Origin: Ariolimax columbianus
Taxonomy: Eukaryota; Mollusca; Gastropoda; Stylommatophora; Arionidae
Length of the DNA stretch: 64,000 nt
Direction: 5' to 3'
NCBI GenBank assembly: GCA_036924085.1
Contig: JAVGWX010000005.1
Location: 38,409,983-38,473,982 of the forward strand
A program made the position numbers and the translations under genes. The notes under the pieces were generated by a model. It searched no databases, had not been told where the DNA came from, and saw only the letters and a program-made list of their open reading frames with translations. How positions within the stretch are numbered: the stretch's first letter is position 1; every line of letters begins with the position of its first letter. Below, piece by piece: positions 1-10,902 of the stretch.

Positions 1-2
1 TG

Positions 3-180
3 GACGGATGCTAAGACCCCAGCCAGCAATGGAAAGACGCGTTCTCTGGATCTCGATCATAATTCGAATCCACAATGCTAAAATCAGAGAACGCACTCTA
101 TTTCAAGACGTCGTGGAGGCTGCGTTGTCACGGACAAGGAACTTAGATAATATGGCGTATATCATGGATAGTAAGCAGAT
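3..180 (+). pseudogene. LINE RT C-terminal remnant
   Basis: The plus-strand translation contains AMERRVLWIS, then a basic stretch and DVVEAALSR. This is the pattern seen just after the RT thumb in a common invertebrate LINE group (typically AMER.MLG, RDRIRNEEIR, then a GH-ARM motif). The piece runs off the left window edge and stops where an oppositely oriented LINE begins. A related piece lies at 18530-18860. It is non-coding today. The family call rests on motif order only. Confidence 0.5.
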
Positions 181-808
181 TTATAGTTCTCCACATGTTT
201 GCTGTCGCCCTTCTTGTGCGTGAGTATAGTTTTTGAGATTTTCCATTGATCTGGGATTCGTTCCTCTGTAAAGCACTTGTTTAATAACTTGGGGAACTGT
301 AGTGCTAGAATGTATCCTCCCGTCTTAAGGATGTCTATGGTAATTACGTCTACTCCCGGTGCTGTTCCTGACTTTGTCAGTTGAATCGCATGGATGACAT
401 CAAGCGGTTCAATCAATTGAACAAGTTCGAACTCGGTTATCGCAATACCGTTTGGAGCATCTCCTTTGATGAGAAAAGGTTAGTATACTACTGCTGACGC
501 GCAGTTTCTATGGCCTGTCTGTCTGATGAGATGGTGTTATCAGCCAATTTCAGTGTTTGAAGAATGATTTTCTTCTGCACCATGCTCTTACAACATCTGT
601 TTTCAGCTGCCTTGACCAGTCTTCGTGTTTGATACTGCTCGAAATCAGCTTTGAGCAGATGACGTATAGTTTTGTTAAATTCGCATAACGCAATCTTGTT
701 AAGTGTGTCATTGACTTTAATCCTTATCCTCATCTCGAGTAAACGTCTAGAATTTTCTTCAATCTGGTAGCATCTTTTAGTCGGGGTAGGATTTGTGGCA
801 GCAGCGAC
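162..808 (-). pseudogene. RTE/CFDP2-like LINE linker and RT start (3' part of the split element)
   Basis: Continues the element of 2976-3400. Residues such as EENSRRLLEMR, then a helical KTIRHLLKADFEQY stretch, match the linker between endonuclease and RT. After a gap comes SGTAPGVDVITIDILKTGG (the KAPG-DGI-E-LK motif that opens the RT domain) and IPDQWKIS...KKGD. The remnant ends near 162, next to a plus-strand LINE piece. Stops and frameshifts are present. No RT catalytic FADD block of this element is in the window. Confidence 0.7.
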
Positions 809-2975
809 AATACAATACAATAGTACGCTTAGGCGACCAGGGCCCGTCACGTCGAATGACCATGTCCATGACCACGTCTGATGGCCGCGTCCCAGGCGAC
901 CTGCAGTTCTGATAGGGAGGTGGCGATCTGTTTTAGCTAGGATTTTGCGAGAGCGGCCTCGAAGACAATTCCAGGATGAGCACGGTTTCTTCCCGCAACT
1001 CGCTTCCCCCCTGACCCCCACCACCACCCCCACTCTGTCAAAGCATCTAGTGGGCTGATACTTCCCTTAATATGCGTAAGAGGAGGAGAAGACGGCGATC
1101 AATCGTTGAGACAAAGTCAGCAAGGTTAGTTGGTCGAACTACTTCACTGTTGGAAATTATTCCACGTCAGACGATCCCGAGGATGCGCCTCTGGTTGCGC
1201 AGGTGGAAAGCCTCAATACTCTGAAGGTCCTGTTAAAGAAGTGTCAAGGGCTTGGTGCCGTACAGGAGAATTGGGGCAATGTAGTAGGAGTAAAAACGAA
1301 GCCTAGTCTCCAGAGAGAGCCTTCACTGGTACCAGACTCTGCCGAGCGAGTGCATGGATGAACCGCTAATCCCATCATACAGGCGATGTAGTGGCTGCTC
1401 CGTGTGTAAGAGGACTGCCTGCTGCCGAGGTATACGAAGTCCTCGGTGGCTGCAGTAGTGTTGTAGATCACGTTGATGCTCAGCGCAGTTGGGCCCCTAC
1501 TAAGGTTTGGATTTTCATCTTCATCCAGGAAATGTGCAAGCCTAGGTGGGTAGCTGATCGACACAGTGACTCTAGGGGACCTACCAGGGCCTGAGAATCG
1601 TAGCCCAATATGACGACGTCATCATCGAAGAAAACCTCGTTACCCGGGATTTGTTGACAATGACCCCTGGGTTGTGTGCAGAACACTGTGTGAGGATTCA
1701 GTCCATGGCGCAGCAGAAATGTGCAGAAACGAGGATGCAGTCCATGGCGCAGCAGGAAAGTGCAGAGGCGAGAACGCAGCCCTGTCGGACACCAGATGAT
1801 GTGGAGTACTGCTACGTGAGATCCCGCACGAGCCGAATTATGGCGCTGGTGTCATTTCGGGTCAGCAGAGTGCCTGGGATACCTTTTGCATTGTAGGGTT
1901 TTCCACATGGCGTGTCTGTCCACAGAATCGAAGGCAGCCTGTAGGTACCGTAGGCGACGTGGAGGGGGTGGTGAAACTCGTGGTGCAGTTCTGTGAGGAG
2001 GCGGAGGGCGAGGATGGTGTAAATGGTGGAGCGAAAAGCTGTGAACCCGGACTGTTTGGGGCAACGATGGTGGAGCGAGAAGCTGTGTGCCAGGAATGTT
2101 GGGGGCAACGATGGTGGAGCGAGAAGCTGTGAACCCGGACTGTTGGGGTCAACGATGGTGGAGAGAGAAGCTCTGAACCCGGACTGTTGGGGGCAACGAT
2201 GGTGGAGCGAGAAGCTGTGAACCCTGACTGTTGGGGGCAACGATGGTGGAGCGAGAAGCTGTGAACCCGGACTGTTGGGGGCAACGATGGTGGAGCGAGA
2301 AGCTGTGAACTCTAATTTTGGGGACGACGATGATGGAGTGAGAAGCTGTGAACCCGGACTGTTGAAGTCACCGATGGAGCGAGAAGCTGTTAACCCTGAC
2401 TATTGTGGGCAGCGATGGTGTAGCGAGAAGCTGTGAACCCTAACTGTTGGGGGCAACGATGGTGGAGCGAGAAGCTGTGAACCCGGACTGTCTGGGGCGA
2501 CGATGGTGGAGCGAGAAGTTGTGAACCCGGACTGTCTGGGGCGACGATGGTGGAGCGAGAAGCTGTGAACCCGGACTGTTGTTGGCGACGATGGTGGAGC
2601 GAGAAGTTGTGAACCCGGACTGTTGGGGGCGACGATGGTGGAGCGAGAAGTTGTGAACCCGGACTGTTGGGGGCGACGATGGTGGAGCGAGAAGTTGTGA
2701 ACCCGGACTGTTGGGGGCGACGATGGTGGAGCGAGAAGCTGTGAACTCGGACTGTCTGGGGCGACGATGCCTCATTAAAAGCGGCTGCAGTCTGGAGATG
2801 AGAACATGTGCACAGACGTTGCCAGAGACGGACAGTTGGATAATGAGCTTGTAATTGCTGTCTTCCAGACGGAACCCTTTACCTTGTACAAAGAAATTAT
2901 TATTCCGTTGTGCAATGCCGCGAGCACTTGGCCAGTGTTCCACACCGGTGTGAAGAGCTGGTGCCGGGTGGTGTT
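809..2975 (-). mobile_element. Nested 5'-truncated LINE with TSD and an internal minisatellite
   Basis: Flanked by the exact 10-bp direct repeat CAGCAGCGAC (799-808, 2976-2985). Read on the minus strand it encodes RT blocks in order: LIIQLSVSGNVCAHVLISRL, SEFTASRSTI, then (after a 44-bp-unit array) ILALRLLTELHHEF, AAFDSVDRHAMWKTL, TSSGVRQGCVLA, FDDDVVILGYDSQALVGPL, LGLHISWMKMKIQTL, YLGSRQSS, and IEAFHLRNQRRILGI. The 3' end reads CGCCTAAGCG followed by an ATTGT-type tail. It resembles the end of the element at 41055-41820 (CGCCTAAGCGGAC plus ATT repeats), so the two are one family. Frameshifts and stops abolish coding. 5' truncation is normal for a LINE. Confidence 0.8.
2025..2775. repeat. 44-bp minisatellite derived from LINE RT codons (about 17 units)
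   Basis: The unit begins like TGTGAACCCGGACTGTTGGG and continues GGCAACGATGGTGGAGCGAGAAGC. Copies differ by a few substitutions. On the minus strand each unit translates to CPQQSGFTASRSTIV, an RT motif, and 44 bp is not a multiple of three, so successive units change frame. Single-copy RT codons sit on both sides, so the array grew inside the RT gene of the 809-2975 element. Long overlapping open frames here are a by-product of the repeat, not genes. Confidence 0.88.
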
Positions 2976-3400
2976 CAGCAGCGACGCATTCCTTTATATT
3001 AGTCACCAGTTGACCAAAAAAGACTGGTTGTATAGCCATATATTGGACATTTCAGTTTTAAGATTTGATCTGCTAGCTTAGTGTTATTTACTTGTGTTAT
3101 ATCTATGTACTGTTGTTTGTGAAGAGGGCAGCTTAGGTTTAACGAGATGCGGAGTAGTCTGTGGTCGCTGAGCACGTCTAAGCAATGTCGTACCTCCACA
3201 TCGGTGACTAATTGGAGGTCGTCACAAATGACATAATCAATCTCTATTTTTGTTTTCCAATCTGGGGAATGCCACGTACATTTTTTCTGCGCTGGCTTCT
3301 TAAAGAATATATTTTCAACGAACAATACATGTATATATACATAGGGTTTTAAAAAAAACGCTCGTCTTCTTCTCTGTGAAGAGTGAAACATTTAGCTTGA
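2976..3400 (-). pseudogene. RTE/CFDP2-like LINE endonuclease remnant (5' part, split by an insertion)
   Basis: Minus-strand translation gives NIFFKKPAQKKCTWHSPD, then IEIDYVICDD and LSDHRLL. These match the C-terminal half of an APE-type endonuclease, with the catalytic SDH triad and the typical (K)W.WxSPDG.T.NEIDYI block. The nuclease would nick target DNA to prime reverse transcription. The reading continues after a nested LINE (809-2975), where the linker and RT start resume at 808-162. TSD copies CAGCAGCGAC at 2976-2985 and 799-808 mark the interruption. Several stops make it a pseudogene. Confidence 0.72.
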
Positions 3401-3466
3401 AGAGGAAAGAAAATCGTTTTGAATCGTCAATTAGGTTTTTAATTGTTACTACGACTAACATATGTA

Positions 3467-3468
<2 letters not shown>

Positions 3469-3539
<71 letters not shown>

Positions 3540-3550
3540 TTATATATATG
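3469..3550. repeat. (TA)n microsatellite
   Basis: Nearly pure TA dinucleotides for about 70 bases. They abut the 3' end of the mariner remnant that follows, as expected for an element that targets TA. Confidence 0.95.
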
Positions 3551-3790
3551 TGTGAGATAGCTTCAAAAAGTTCCCGGAATTAGTGGGTTGTTTAGAAATA
3601 AGTTACAATAAAATTACCTACACTACATTTCCTTCGAAGTAGCTCTCTTCGGCAACTACATACTTTTGTCAACGGGCATACAGCTGCTGGAAACATTCGT
3701 GAAACCAATTCTTTGACAACCTCTCCCGGCTGTCTTTCGCATTTATGATAGATTCTTCAACATTCTTGAATCACTGTCCTTTCAGTACCG
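3550..3790 (-). pseudogene. Mariner transposase C-terminal remnant
   Basis: Minus-strand translation gives WFHECFQQLYAR, a stop, then QKYVVAEESYFEGN. This is the typical mariner C-terminus (F-KCF-QW--R--KC---EG-YFEGD). The sequence outside it (TTCAAAAAGTTCCCGGAA on plus) looks like a mariner terminal repeat and abuts a TA tract. The N-terminal part is missing. A mariner transposase would cut and rejoin DNA at TA sites, but this copy is dead. Confidence 0.72.
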
Positions 3791-3883
3791 ATATATGCAT
3801 ACAATAGATCACACATAGACACATACACATCCTCATACGACACACATACCGCAACACCCACCTCACCCCCATTCCTCCTTCCC

Positions 3884-3915
3884 CCCCCCCCCACACACAC
3901 ACACACACACACACA
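3884..3915. repeat. Poly-C and (CA)n microsatellite
   Basis: A run of C residues followed by about 13 CA dinucleotides. Confidence 0.95.
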
Positions 3916-4585
3916 TGCCTGTTCAGGAAATAACATGATTGATGCTATAATTCCCCTTCAGTTACTCTAAGCTCCTCTGAAAATACCTTAATCATGGTTC
4001 ATACTTTCAAGAATATTTATGCTGCTGAAATCCTATCGAAAGTATCTGTCATCTTTTATCGTTTCTTGTCAACTGAATTGCTAGTTTGGTGAAAGTGACT
4101 AAGCGACACCCGGATGTATCTGACTTATGAATTCTATGGATTTCTTGTGTGAACTCTGTTTATTTCTTGACCTACCAAACTGTTGAATTCACTTTAAGAT
4201 AAATTTAGTTTTATAGCTGACATTCTGAGCTAATTATGTTCAGTTCATACCAGTTTTCCTTGTTAATTCATGTTTAGGTTAACCGGTTCGCATTCTTCAT
4301 TGAGCTCGTTTAACACATGTTCTTCTTCTCTGATGATGTGACTGCTGATAAGTACGCATTTGGTAAGAGCATATCTATGTATATGTTGATATGATGTTGG
4401 TGTTCCCAATTTCGTTTCTGGGGAACTAATCGACTACGAATCCATGCAACAAAGGGAACAACAATACCAATGAATAGAACATAATAAAACAACTCTAAAC
4501 AAGAACATATTGACAAGTTAAACCAACTTATATCTAGCAGACACAACTCTGAAATGAAATATATATATAAATAAGTACTATAATT
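3916..4585. other. AT-rich stretch without recognisable features
   Basis: AT-rich unique-looking sequence. A 78-codon minus-strand open frame (4310-4546) shows no motif I recognise. Confidence 0.5.
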
Positions 4586-4589
4586 ACTG

Positions 4590-7140
4590 AAGAATTGGAC
4601 AGCATCAGAGGAGATGGAATTCCACTTGAAAAAGTAACACCAATGCTGACGGTTTTAAGGGACACTTTCAGGAAGCCTCTGTTATGTTTCTCTTCTGTCC
4701 CCCTGATGCACACCTCCCTGTTCTGAGCTCACTGTAATGCAACTGCTTGGGGATGCGTTAATGGAACAGTAGAACATTATGCAAGTGCATCTTATCTGAA
4801 CTTTTTGCAGATGCGGATCGATGCTCAACGTGTAAGTCTTAATAAGAGTTTCAGAGTTAGGCACTTTTCAATATCACATGTACCTGAACAGCCTGCGCAT
4901 ACATCTCAAGTGAAAGCGATTTAGTTGTCTGATATGTCTACTATTCACTGTCCAAGTTTCTCAAGTATGTAACACTACAGCCCGAGACACTCTAATCTTG
5001 GTGGCGATATTGATGCTCTTTCCTCTCCAGATAATTGCTTGCAGACTTCCAAACACAAAGCCTACATTTGCAGTCCTGTTGGTTAATCCCAGCGCCGCAT
5101 TTCGAGTCTTCTGTGAGGGTATTGCCTGTGTAGGTAAAGATATCAACGGACTGAAGACGATGGTTATGAAGAGCAATGTTCGTTTCAATGTACGGCTGCC
5201 CATGGGCAGCCTGAAAGAGTGGTTACATTTGTCTAGACTTGGTCAGGAAAGCAAACTTACGGAAGACAGTCTAAAACTCATTCGTAGTGTATTGCATATT
5301 TTGTTCTGAGTGGGTGATATGTGCCCAGGTCGTCAGCGAGCTAGAAGATTTAACTCATCTTAATGAAAAAACTTCGGGAATCTTGGATTGAACAACGGAC
5401 CCGCGTCGTGTACCTGACATGTATACCACTAGCAGCAGAGAGCAGTAATGGAACGACCAAAAACAAGAGTATCGGTACCAGCACACAACACTGGTACCAT
5501 TGGTGACGGGGACGGCTAAAGAAAAGTGTTCTTGCCACAGTACACACAGCTATCGTAACCATTAAGAAAATGTTGGACAACCGCAATGATTCTTCAATAA
5601 CAATCAAACTACGATATGGTTTGCCAAAAACCTTTCTCTAGTGACGGTGCAAAAGGCCTAGATAAATCGACAAAACATGTGCACATATCACAAAGCTGCT
5701 CTTTAAATTTCTTCTGAAGATGACGTGCTGCATATGTCATGTTTACTGTCCCACAACCAGCACTATAACCACATGTACACTCTGGAATTAGTCCCTGCTC
5801 AAAGTGAACAGTTAAGGAAACTCGGCCCAGAATTTTGCTCACAATTGACAATAAGATTATGCCCATGTGACTGTCACATGATTGACGGCTGACCTGTTGC
5901 TTGTACAGATGTACAATAATCTCATGTTTCATCTCCTGTGGAACTTTCTTGGTTTCTCAAAAATAACGAGACTGTGTAGTCTTTCCTAGGTGAAGCACAT
6001 GCCCGCCTTCTTTGTAAATATCAGCAAGGATGGAATCTGGCCCCGGACAGTTATATCTGGACAACGAGCTGACAGCTTTATCTGACCTCAGCCTCACTGG
6101 ATTTAAGGTCAAGTCATTGGTTAACAACCTAAACCATACTAGCTATGGCGTGTTCGCTAATGAAGGTTGCACAGTTGGACATGACGTCTAAATTGGCTAC
6201 GGATTGTAATAGACCGTTTTCTCGGCACAGTAATTATGTCATTGACACCAGCATATTCTTAATTCTCCATCGTCTTGTCGAGAAGACATACATCTGGCAC
6301 TGAACAGAGTCTGCGTTACACAAACGTACGCATTTTGTGTACCGGACTCCTTCTAGATGCCGAGAACAGTCGCGTTGGAACAGTCCGAACACACCGTGAT
6401 TGTCATCCAGCAGGATCTTGTTACACGCATCGATTTCGTCGAATAAATCATCAATCATGTGAGTCTCATGTACCAACATCCCGTTACAGTACTCAGTGGA
6501 GGCTGATCTCTCGCCATACGACCGATCTGGTCGCTGTTGACGGTCTGAACACATGTCCCGCTTTGTAGCTTATAGATCGCCAGCTTATTTGCATGCTTCC
6601 ATTCCCGATGACGACGCGTAGTCCCCACGTGAATGTTAAACTACGAAACTCAGCGTCACCCATGACCTTAGTCCTACGCATGTCTCGTGTATCCGTTCAT
6701 AGAGTTATATCATATTCGATGAAACGCCACCGTTTAGTTTGAAAGTGCATCCGCTTGTGTCCGGCTGGGCAGACAAAACATTGTGTTAGTGGTGAATAGG
6801 TCATTTAAGGCACGTATGATCAATAAAAGTTTGTCATTATTGTTGTACGTGTCTGTATTGTGTGACACGCGTACTTCTCTTTTCAGATATCATAATCAAA
6901 GCCGATTCTAGCATTGAAGTCCCCAAGGATTACAAGGTTGTCATACTGATCAATCTAGTGTTTGTGTGCGGAGGTGAAGATGAAAGGTGGCTCAGTAATG
7001 AATCTGCTCGGGATCTGCAATGAAACGTGTGTGTTTGCATCGAGTCGGGGTCCATAATGAATATTCGGGGTTGGGATCTGAGATGACTCTGTTTCGACCT
7101 GCTATAGTGTGCATTTAACACTCTCAATTAAACATTACAA
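4590..7140 (-). pseudogene. Decayed near-complete RTE/CFDP2-like LINE
   Basis: A whole element order can be followed on the minus strand in mixed frames. Endonuclease: NLVILGDFNARIGFDYD (about 6955-6905), TNTMFCLPSRTQ, and a DTRDMRRTKVMGDAEF region. Linker: LLDDNHGVFGLFQRD (about 6430). RT: NCPGPDSILADIYKEGGHVL, IIVHLYKQQ, GIILLSIVSKILGRV, CGYSAGCGTVNMTYAARHLQKK, CTCFVDLSRPF (5930-5640). Thumb region: HRLQSVDIFTYTGNTLTED (near 5150) and IPKQLHYSELRTGRCASGGQ (about 4740-4680). The reading frame shifts many times. The length is close to a full ORF2, but the catalytic FADD block is not clearly visible. Further small 3' sequence may extend below 4680. Confidence 0.75.
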
Positions 7141-7389
7141 TGTTTTAGTGATGATATAAATGAAGATGGTGATGATGATATAATCCTTTGATAGCCTAAC
7201 GTCTCCAGGAAAGACGCACACCTCATCATCATATCGAATTGGAAGGTATGGAGAACTTTCGGAGATCCTCTTTGGAAAGCAATCTAGTGTGTCGGTGTCT
7301 CAAGATTATCACGTTCTGCAATGGACATAGCAGACACATTTGATTCCCGTAATTTCTCAGTCAGTCATGCCAGCGTATTTATATTCCAG

Positions 7390-7840
7390 CATTCTGCTAA
7401 ACCTGGGAGATTGCCACAAAGAGGTACATGGTACATCTTGGTCCTTACTAACAAAAACATAAGAGTAAGATCCAGAGTTGTGAGATGCGATGTGGGAGGA
7501 GTGCAGCAGCAAAAGACAATCCGTGACCGAATGCGCAACACTACGATGAGGCAACCAGTGGGGACACACCTAGCTAGTGTTTACATCGACTTACAACAAA
7601 TAAAGTGGTTTGGTTATTTAGTTAGAATGTATTTTGACCAGCATGCAGAGATCATATCACATGCATGTCTCCTATTCATGAGCACTTGCCACACCTCGAC
7701 GTCGGTGTAACTGACACTCTCAACAAGCTACACCTAGTCCTAGCACAATCCCTTGGTGATAACAAGAAAACTGCGCATCCTGCTTCTCTATAACGCCTCA
7801 GCTCAAGATCAGTAAGGCAAAAGAAGTAGAAGCAAAGACA
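7390..7840 (+). pseudogene. LINE 3'-end remnant (basic C-terminus)
   Basis: Translation shows KTIRDRMRNTTMRQ, VYIDLQQIKWFGYLVRM, then RP-like and LAQSLGDNKKTAHPASL pieces in shifting frames, the C-terminal pattern (IKWFGHL-RM, GRPRRRW, DR--WR-FVHP) of a second LINE group. It closely matches 38760-39170 at nucleotide level, including the shared AAGACAATCCGTGACCGAA. An RSVRQKKK-like lysine-rich end suggests an (A/G)-rich tail around 7820-7850. Confidence 0.65.
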
Positions 7841-8060
7841 AAACAATCACGCATTAAAAGTATCGAGTGGGTATGGATAGGTGCAGCCAATAGTATCAAC
7901 CATTCGTAGGTGGGTACTGCAGCTACAACTATGTTGGTCTACTAGTTCCCCAGACCTTTTGTATGGCACATCGCCAAAAACTATCCAGCTTAGCTGATCC
8001 TGCCAGGAGTGATACAGCATAGCTCCCGATAACATTGGGGTGCTGAAGACCTAACCTGCC
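7841..8060. other. Unassigned spacer
   Basis: No clear feature. A 62-codon minus-strand open frame (7847-8035) has no recognised domain. Confidence 0.4.
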
Positions 8061-8065
8061 TCGTC

Positions 8066-8470
8066 AAGTCGAGCCTACATGTTGAGCGATCAGGCTTCCC
8101 AGCGTCCGGTAGTCGAGCCTACATGTTAAGCGCTCTGGCTCCCCAGCGTCCGGTAGTCGAGCCTACACGTTGAGCGCTCAGGCTCCCCAGCGTCCGGTAG
8201 TTGAGCTTACACGTGGACCGCTCTAGTTCTCCAGCCTCAGGTAGTTGAGTCTAAATGTGGAGCGCTCAAGTACCCCAGCCTCAGGTAGTTGAGTCTAAAT
8301 GAGGAGCGCTCATGTACCCCAGCCTCAAGTAGTTGAGTATAAATGTGGAGCGCTCAAGTACCCCAGCCTCAGGTAGTTGAGTCTAAATGTGGAGCGCTCA
8401 AGTACTCCAGCCTCAGGTAATTGAGTCTAAATGAGGAGCGCTCAAGTACCCCGCCTCGGGTAGTTGAACC
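8066..8470. repeat. 44-bp minisatellite, left block
   Basis: About nine units of roughly 44 bp, typified by GGTAGTCGAGCCTACATGTT then GAGCGCTCAGGCTCCCCAGC. Units drift from left to right (GTCGAGCC to GTTGAGTC). The array resumes after a SINE-like insertion at 8740. Confidence 0.88.
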
Positions 8471-8474
8471 TACA

Positions 8475-8738
8475 CCGGTGGGGACGGTGTGGCTAGTGCT
8501 TCAGTGACACGGCTCACGACCCGAAGGTGTTGGGTTCGATCCCCATCACAGCACCGTTGTTACCCCGGGGAAGCAAACCTATTTAAAATTCAGGGGGAAA
8601 CAGACCCTTACATAAAATGTATGCCGACGTCGGATGCAATAGGCCAACAGGCGCAAAATAAAAACCGTAGAGCAACGCACACGGCCTTGGGGAATAGAGA
8701 ACAAAGGTGAATGCAAATACTTCTTTATTAACCCACCA
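8475..8738 (+). mobile_element. tRNA-derived SINE-like insertion
   Basis: The head GTGTGGCTAGTGCTTCAGTG resembles a Pol III A box, and GGGTTCGATCCC about 45 bp downstream is a good B box, so the start is tRNA-like. About 190 bp of unrelated body follows. It interrupts the 44-bp minisatellite. I found no convincing target-site duplication, so its exact ends are estimates. Confidence 0.6.
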
Positions 8739-8739
8739 G

Positions 8740-9135
8740 CCTCGGTAGTTGAGACTACATGTGGAGCACTCAAACACTCCAACCTAGGGTAGTAGATGCT
8801 AAATGTGGATCGCTAAAACTATCCAGCATAGGGTAGTAGATGCTAAATGTGGAGCACTCAAACTCTCCAGCCTAGGGTAGTAGATGCTAAATGTGGAGCG
8901 CTAAAACTATCCAGCATAGGGTAGTAGATGCTAAATGTGAAGCGCTCAAACTATCCAGCCTAGGGTAGTAGATGCTAAAAGTGGAGCGCTCAAACTCTCC
9001 AGCCTAGGGTAGTAAATGCTAAATGTGGAGCGCTTAAACTCTCCAGACTAGGGTAGTAAATGCTAAATGTGGAGCGCTTAAACTCTCCAGACTAGGGTAG
9101 TAAATGCTAAATGTGGGGAGCTCAAGCCTTCCCGC
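8740..9135. repeat. 44-bp minisatellite, right block
   Basis: About nine units like GGGTAGTAGATGCTAAATGT then GGAGCACTCAAACTCTCCAG. Same unit length and recognisably the same family as 8066-8470, but more uniform, which suggests later local homogenisation. Confidence 0.88.
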
Positions 9136-9880
9136 CTCGGTGAGGTGACCTTACATGGAGTAATCAAGTTTAGTAAACAACTGAAGATGTCTCCGTTGAA
9201 TTTTGTGTTTAAAAACAAATGTCATCTTAAGTAAGGGAGAGAAAGTAGCAAGTTGCGACATCACCATAACTTAACAATGTCTTGAGTGTTACCCGATCTG
9301 GGAAAAAGTTAGGAACCAGTATTGCAAACGCCTAGCCAAATTACGAACAATAGACAGTTCTCAGACTAATGGTTCACAATATTCACTCAAAGATTGTGAC
9401 GTCTATGCTGATCGCAACATCATCCCCATATTTCATCGATGTTGCCTGTCACATGCGCATGCATTGCAACATTTCCCTGTATTGTCACATCAGGGTTACC
9501 AGATTCGTTCATCCAAACAATGTGCTGTGTTCTCCAAAACAAATGGCAAAACTTACTTTTATAAGTGAAAAACAAAATGTAATATCCTAAAGTAAAAGAT
9601 TATAGAAATGTATAGGGTAGAGAAGCCTCATTTTGGCCATGTGACATTATCACATGCATTTACGATGACGTCAAAGGGATTTAGTATTTCCTCACCGAAC
9701 ATGCCCGGCCATAATAACCTCATTCTGCAATTAGCACGGCGCCCATTTTATTTGCAGACTAAATAATGCATCCAGTTTTTAACCAAGTATCTCTCAATTA
9801 GGTCACGTCCGGTGGCAGGAGAATCTAAACTGTATGGGCCCCAGAGCATATTGTGTACTAAAGAGTAAGGAGAGGTGGAG
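9136..9880. other. Unassigned unique-looking sequence
   Basis: No domain or repeat recognised on either strand. The small open frame 9369-9590 is not supported by any motif. Confidence 0.45.
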
Positions 9881-9885
9881 GCATA

Positions 9886-10141
9886 TAAAGTTGATGACTG
9901 AAGAGTCGTGATTAACATAGAATATACTCATGAATATAAAGTTGATGACTGAAGAGTCGTGATTAACATAGAATATACTCATGAATATAAAGTTGATGAC
10001 TGAAGAGTCGTGATTAACATAGAATATACTCATGAATATAAAGTTGATGACTGAAGAGTCGTGATTAACATAGAATATACTCATGAATATAAAGTTGATG
10101 ACTGAAGAGTCGTGATTAACATAGAATATACTCATGAATAT
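9886..10141. repeat. 51-bp minisatellite (5 nearly identical units)
   Basis: The unit starts GAATATAAAGTTGATGACTG and continues AAGAGTCGTGATTAACATAG. Five copies are almost identical. Because 51 is divisible by three, the minus strand stays open and gives a repeated 17-residue peptide (MSIFYVNHDSSVINFIF). I treat that as a consequence of the repeat. Confidence 0.92.
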
Positions 10142-10164
10142 TCTTGATGTATTTGTTGTTTGTC

Positions 10165-10640
10165 ATCGTTTCCAAAGAGGACGACATTGTCATCTATCAA
10201 TCTTGGAGTGGGTTCGTAGGTGGCTGAAAAACCAATCCGAGCCCAAAAGCGTCTGTCACACTGAGGGCAGATAGGCACTGCCTGGCCGTTAGACGGAGGC
10301 AACTCGTCTCCTGCTTTTCGTGTCGTTCGTCACCGTGCAGCTTCCTTGATTCTTGCCTGCTCCACGTGTGTAGTGCCAGCAGACATGTTACTACGCCAGG
10401 CAGAGCTAGCAGCGGCATTGTTCTCGTAATTTCCAAGGCCAATGTCCCAGTTCTTAAGCGAGGCTTTAAGATGTTCTTTGTAACGTCTATTTGGTTACCG
10501 GGAGCTCGCTTGTCTGACTAAAGCTCCCAATATATTATTTTCTTTGGAAGCCACTCATCTGACATGCGGGCAACATGGTCAATCCTTTTAAGCTGTGGTT
10601 TGCATATAGTTGTGTGGATGCTTGTCTTCCCCGCCAACGA
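10165..10640 (-). pseudogene. LINE C-terminal remnant with degenerate zinc-finger end
   Basis: Minus-strand pieces HVARMSDEWLPKKIIYWEL and, later, CDRRFWARIGFSATYEPT match the C-terminus of CFDP2-like LINEs (GHV-RM-D-R-PKK-LYGEL, then a CxxC---IGL-SH-RTH finger). Frameshifts separate the parts. Sequence from 10640 to 10889 continues on the same strand with an unidentified open piece. Confidence 0.62.
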
Positions 10641-10889
10641 AATAACGTCTACATCTGTGATCATATCTTGTCATTTTGTGTTCAACAATTTCCGTAAGCA
10701 AACCAGATGAAAATGGTCTTCGCATGTAGACTGTGCACAGACCAGATTTTGCAGGCGCATATACATGCTGCTGGAAGTATTCGTATAAAGTGCCGATTAA
10801 AGTAGTTACTACAGTTCTAGATAAATGAACATATCTATTTTGTGGGGTAGGGTGTAGGAGGCGCATACCATTTTAATAACTGCAAATTG
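10641..10889 (-). other. Unidentified open stretch beside an insertion site
   Basis: Minus-strand translation (IGTLYEYFQQHVYAPAKS and onward) stays open for about 90 codons, and an adjoining frame runs through the TSD. It might be part of a LINE or mariner remnant, but I could not match it securely. Confidence 0.3.
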
Positions 10890-10902
10890 TACCTGCTCTA
10901 CA
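10890..10902. repeat. Target-site duplication, left copy (TACCTGCTCTACA)
   Basis: Exact 13-bp match to 18271-18283, which sits directly after the (GAA)n tail of the LINE. Its position places the 5' end of that insertion at 10903, upstream of the rRNA-like DNA. Confidence 0.8.

Noticed and set aside
488..1033. A 181-residue minus-strand protein
   Set aside because: It crosses the boundary of two LINEs (TSD at 799-808), joining guest 3' end and host linker by chance.
2440..3039. A 199-residue minus-strand protein
   Set aside because: It is a real RT fragment continued into the 44-bp array, so not a gene.
9803..10135. A 17-residue repeat protein on the minus strand
   Set aside because: Direct consequence of a 51-bp tandem repeat.
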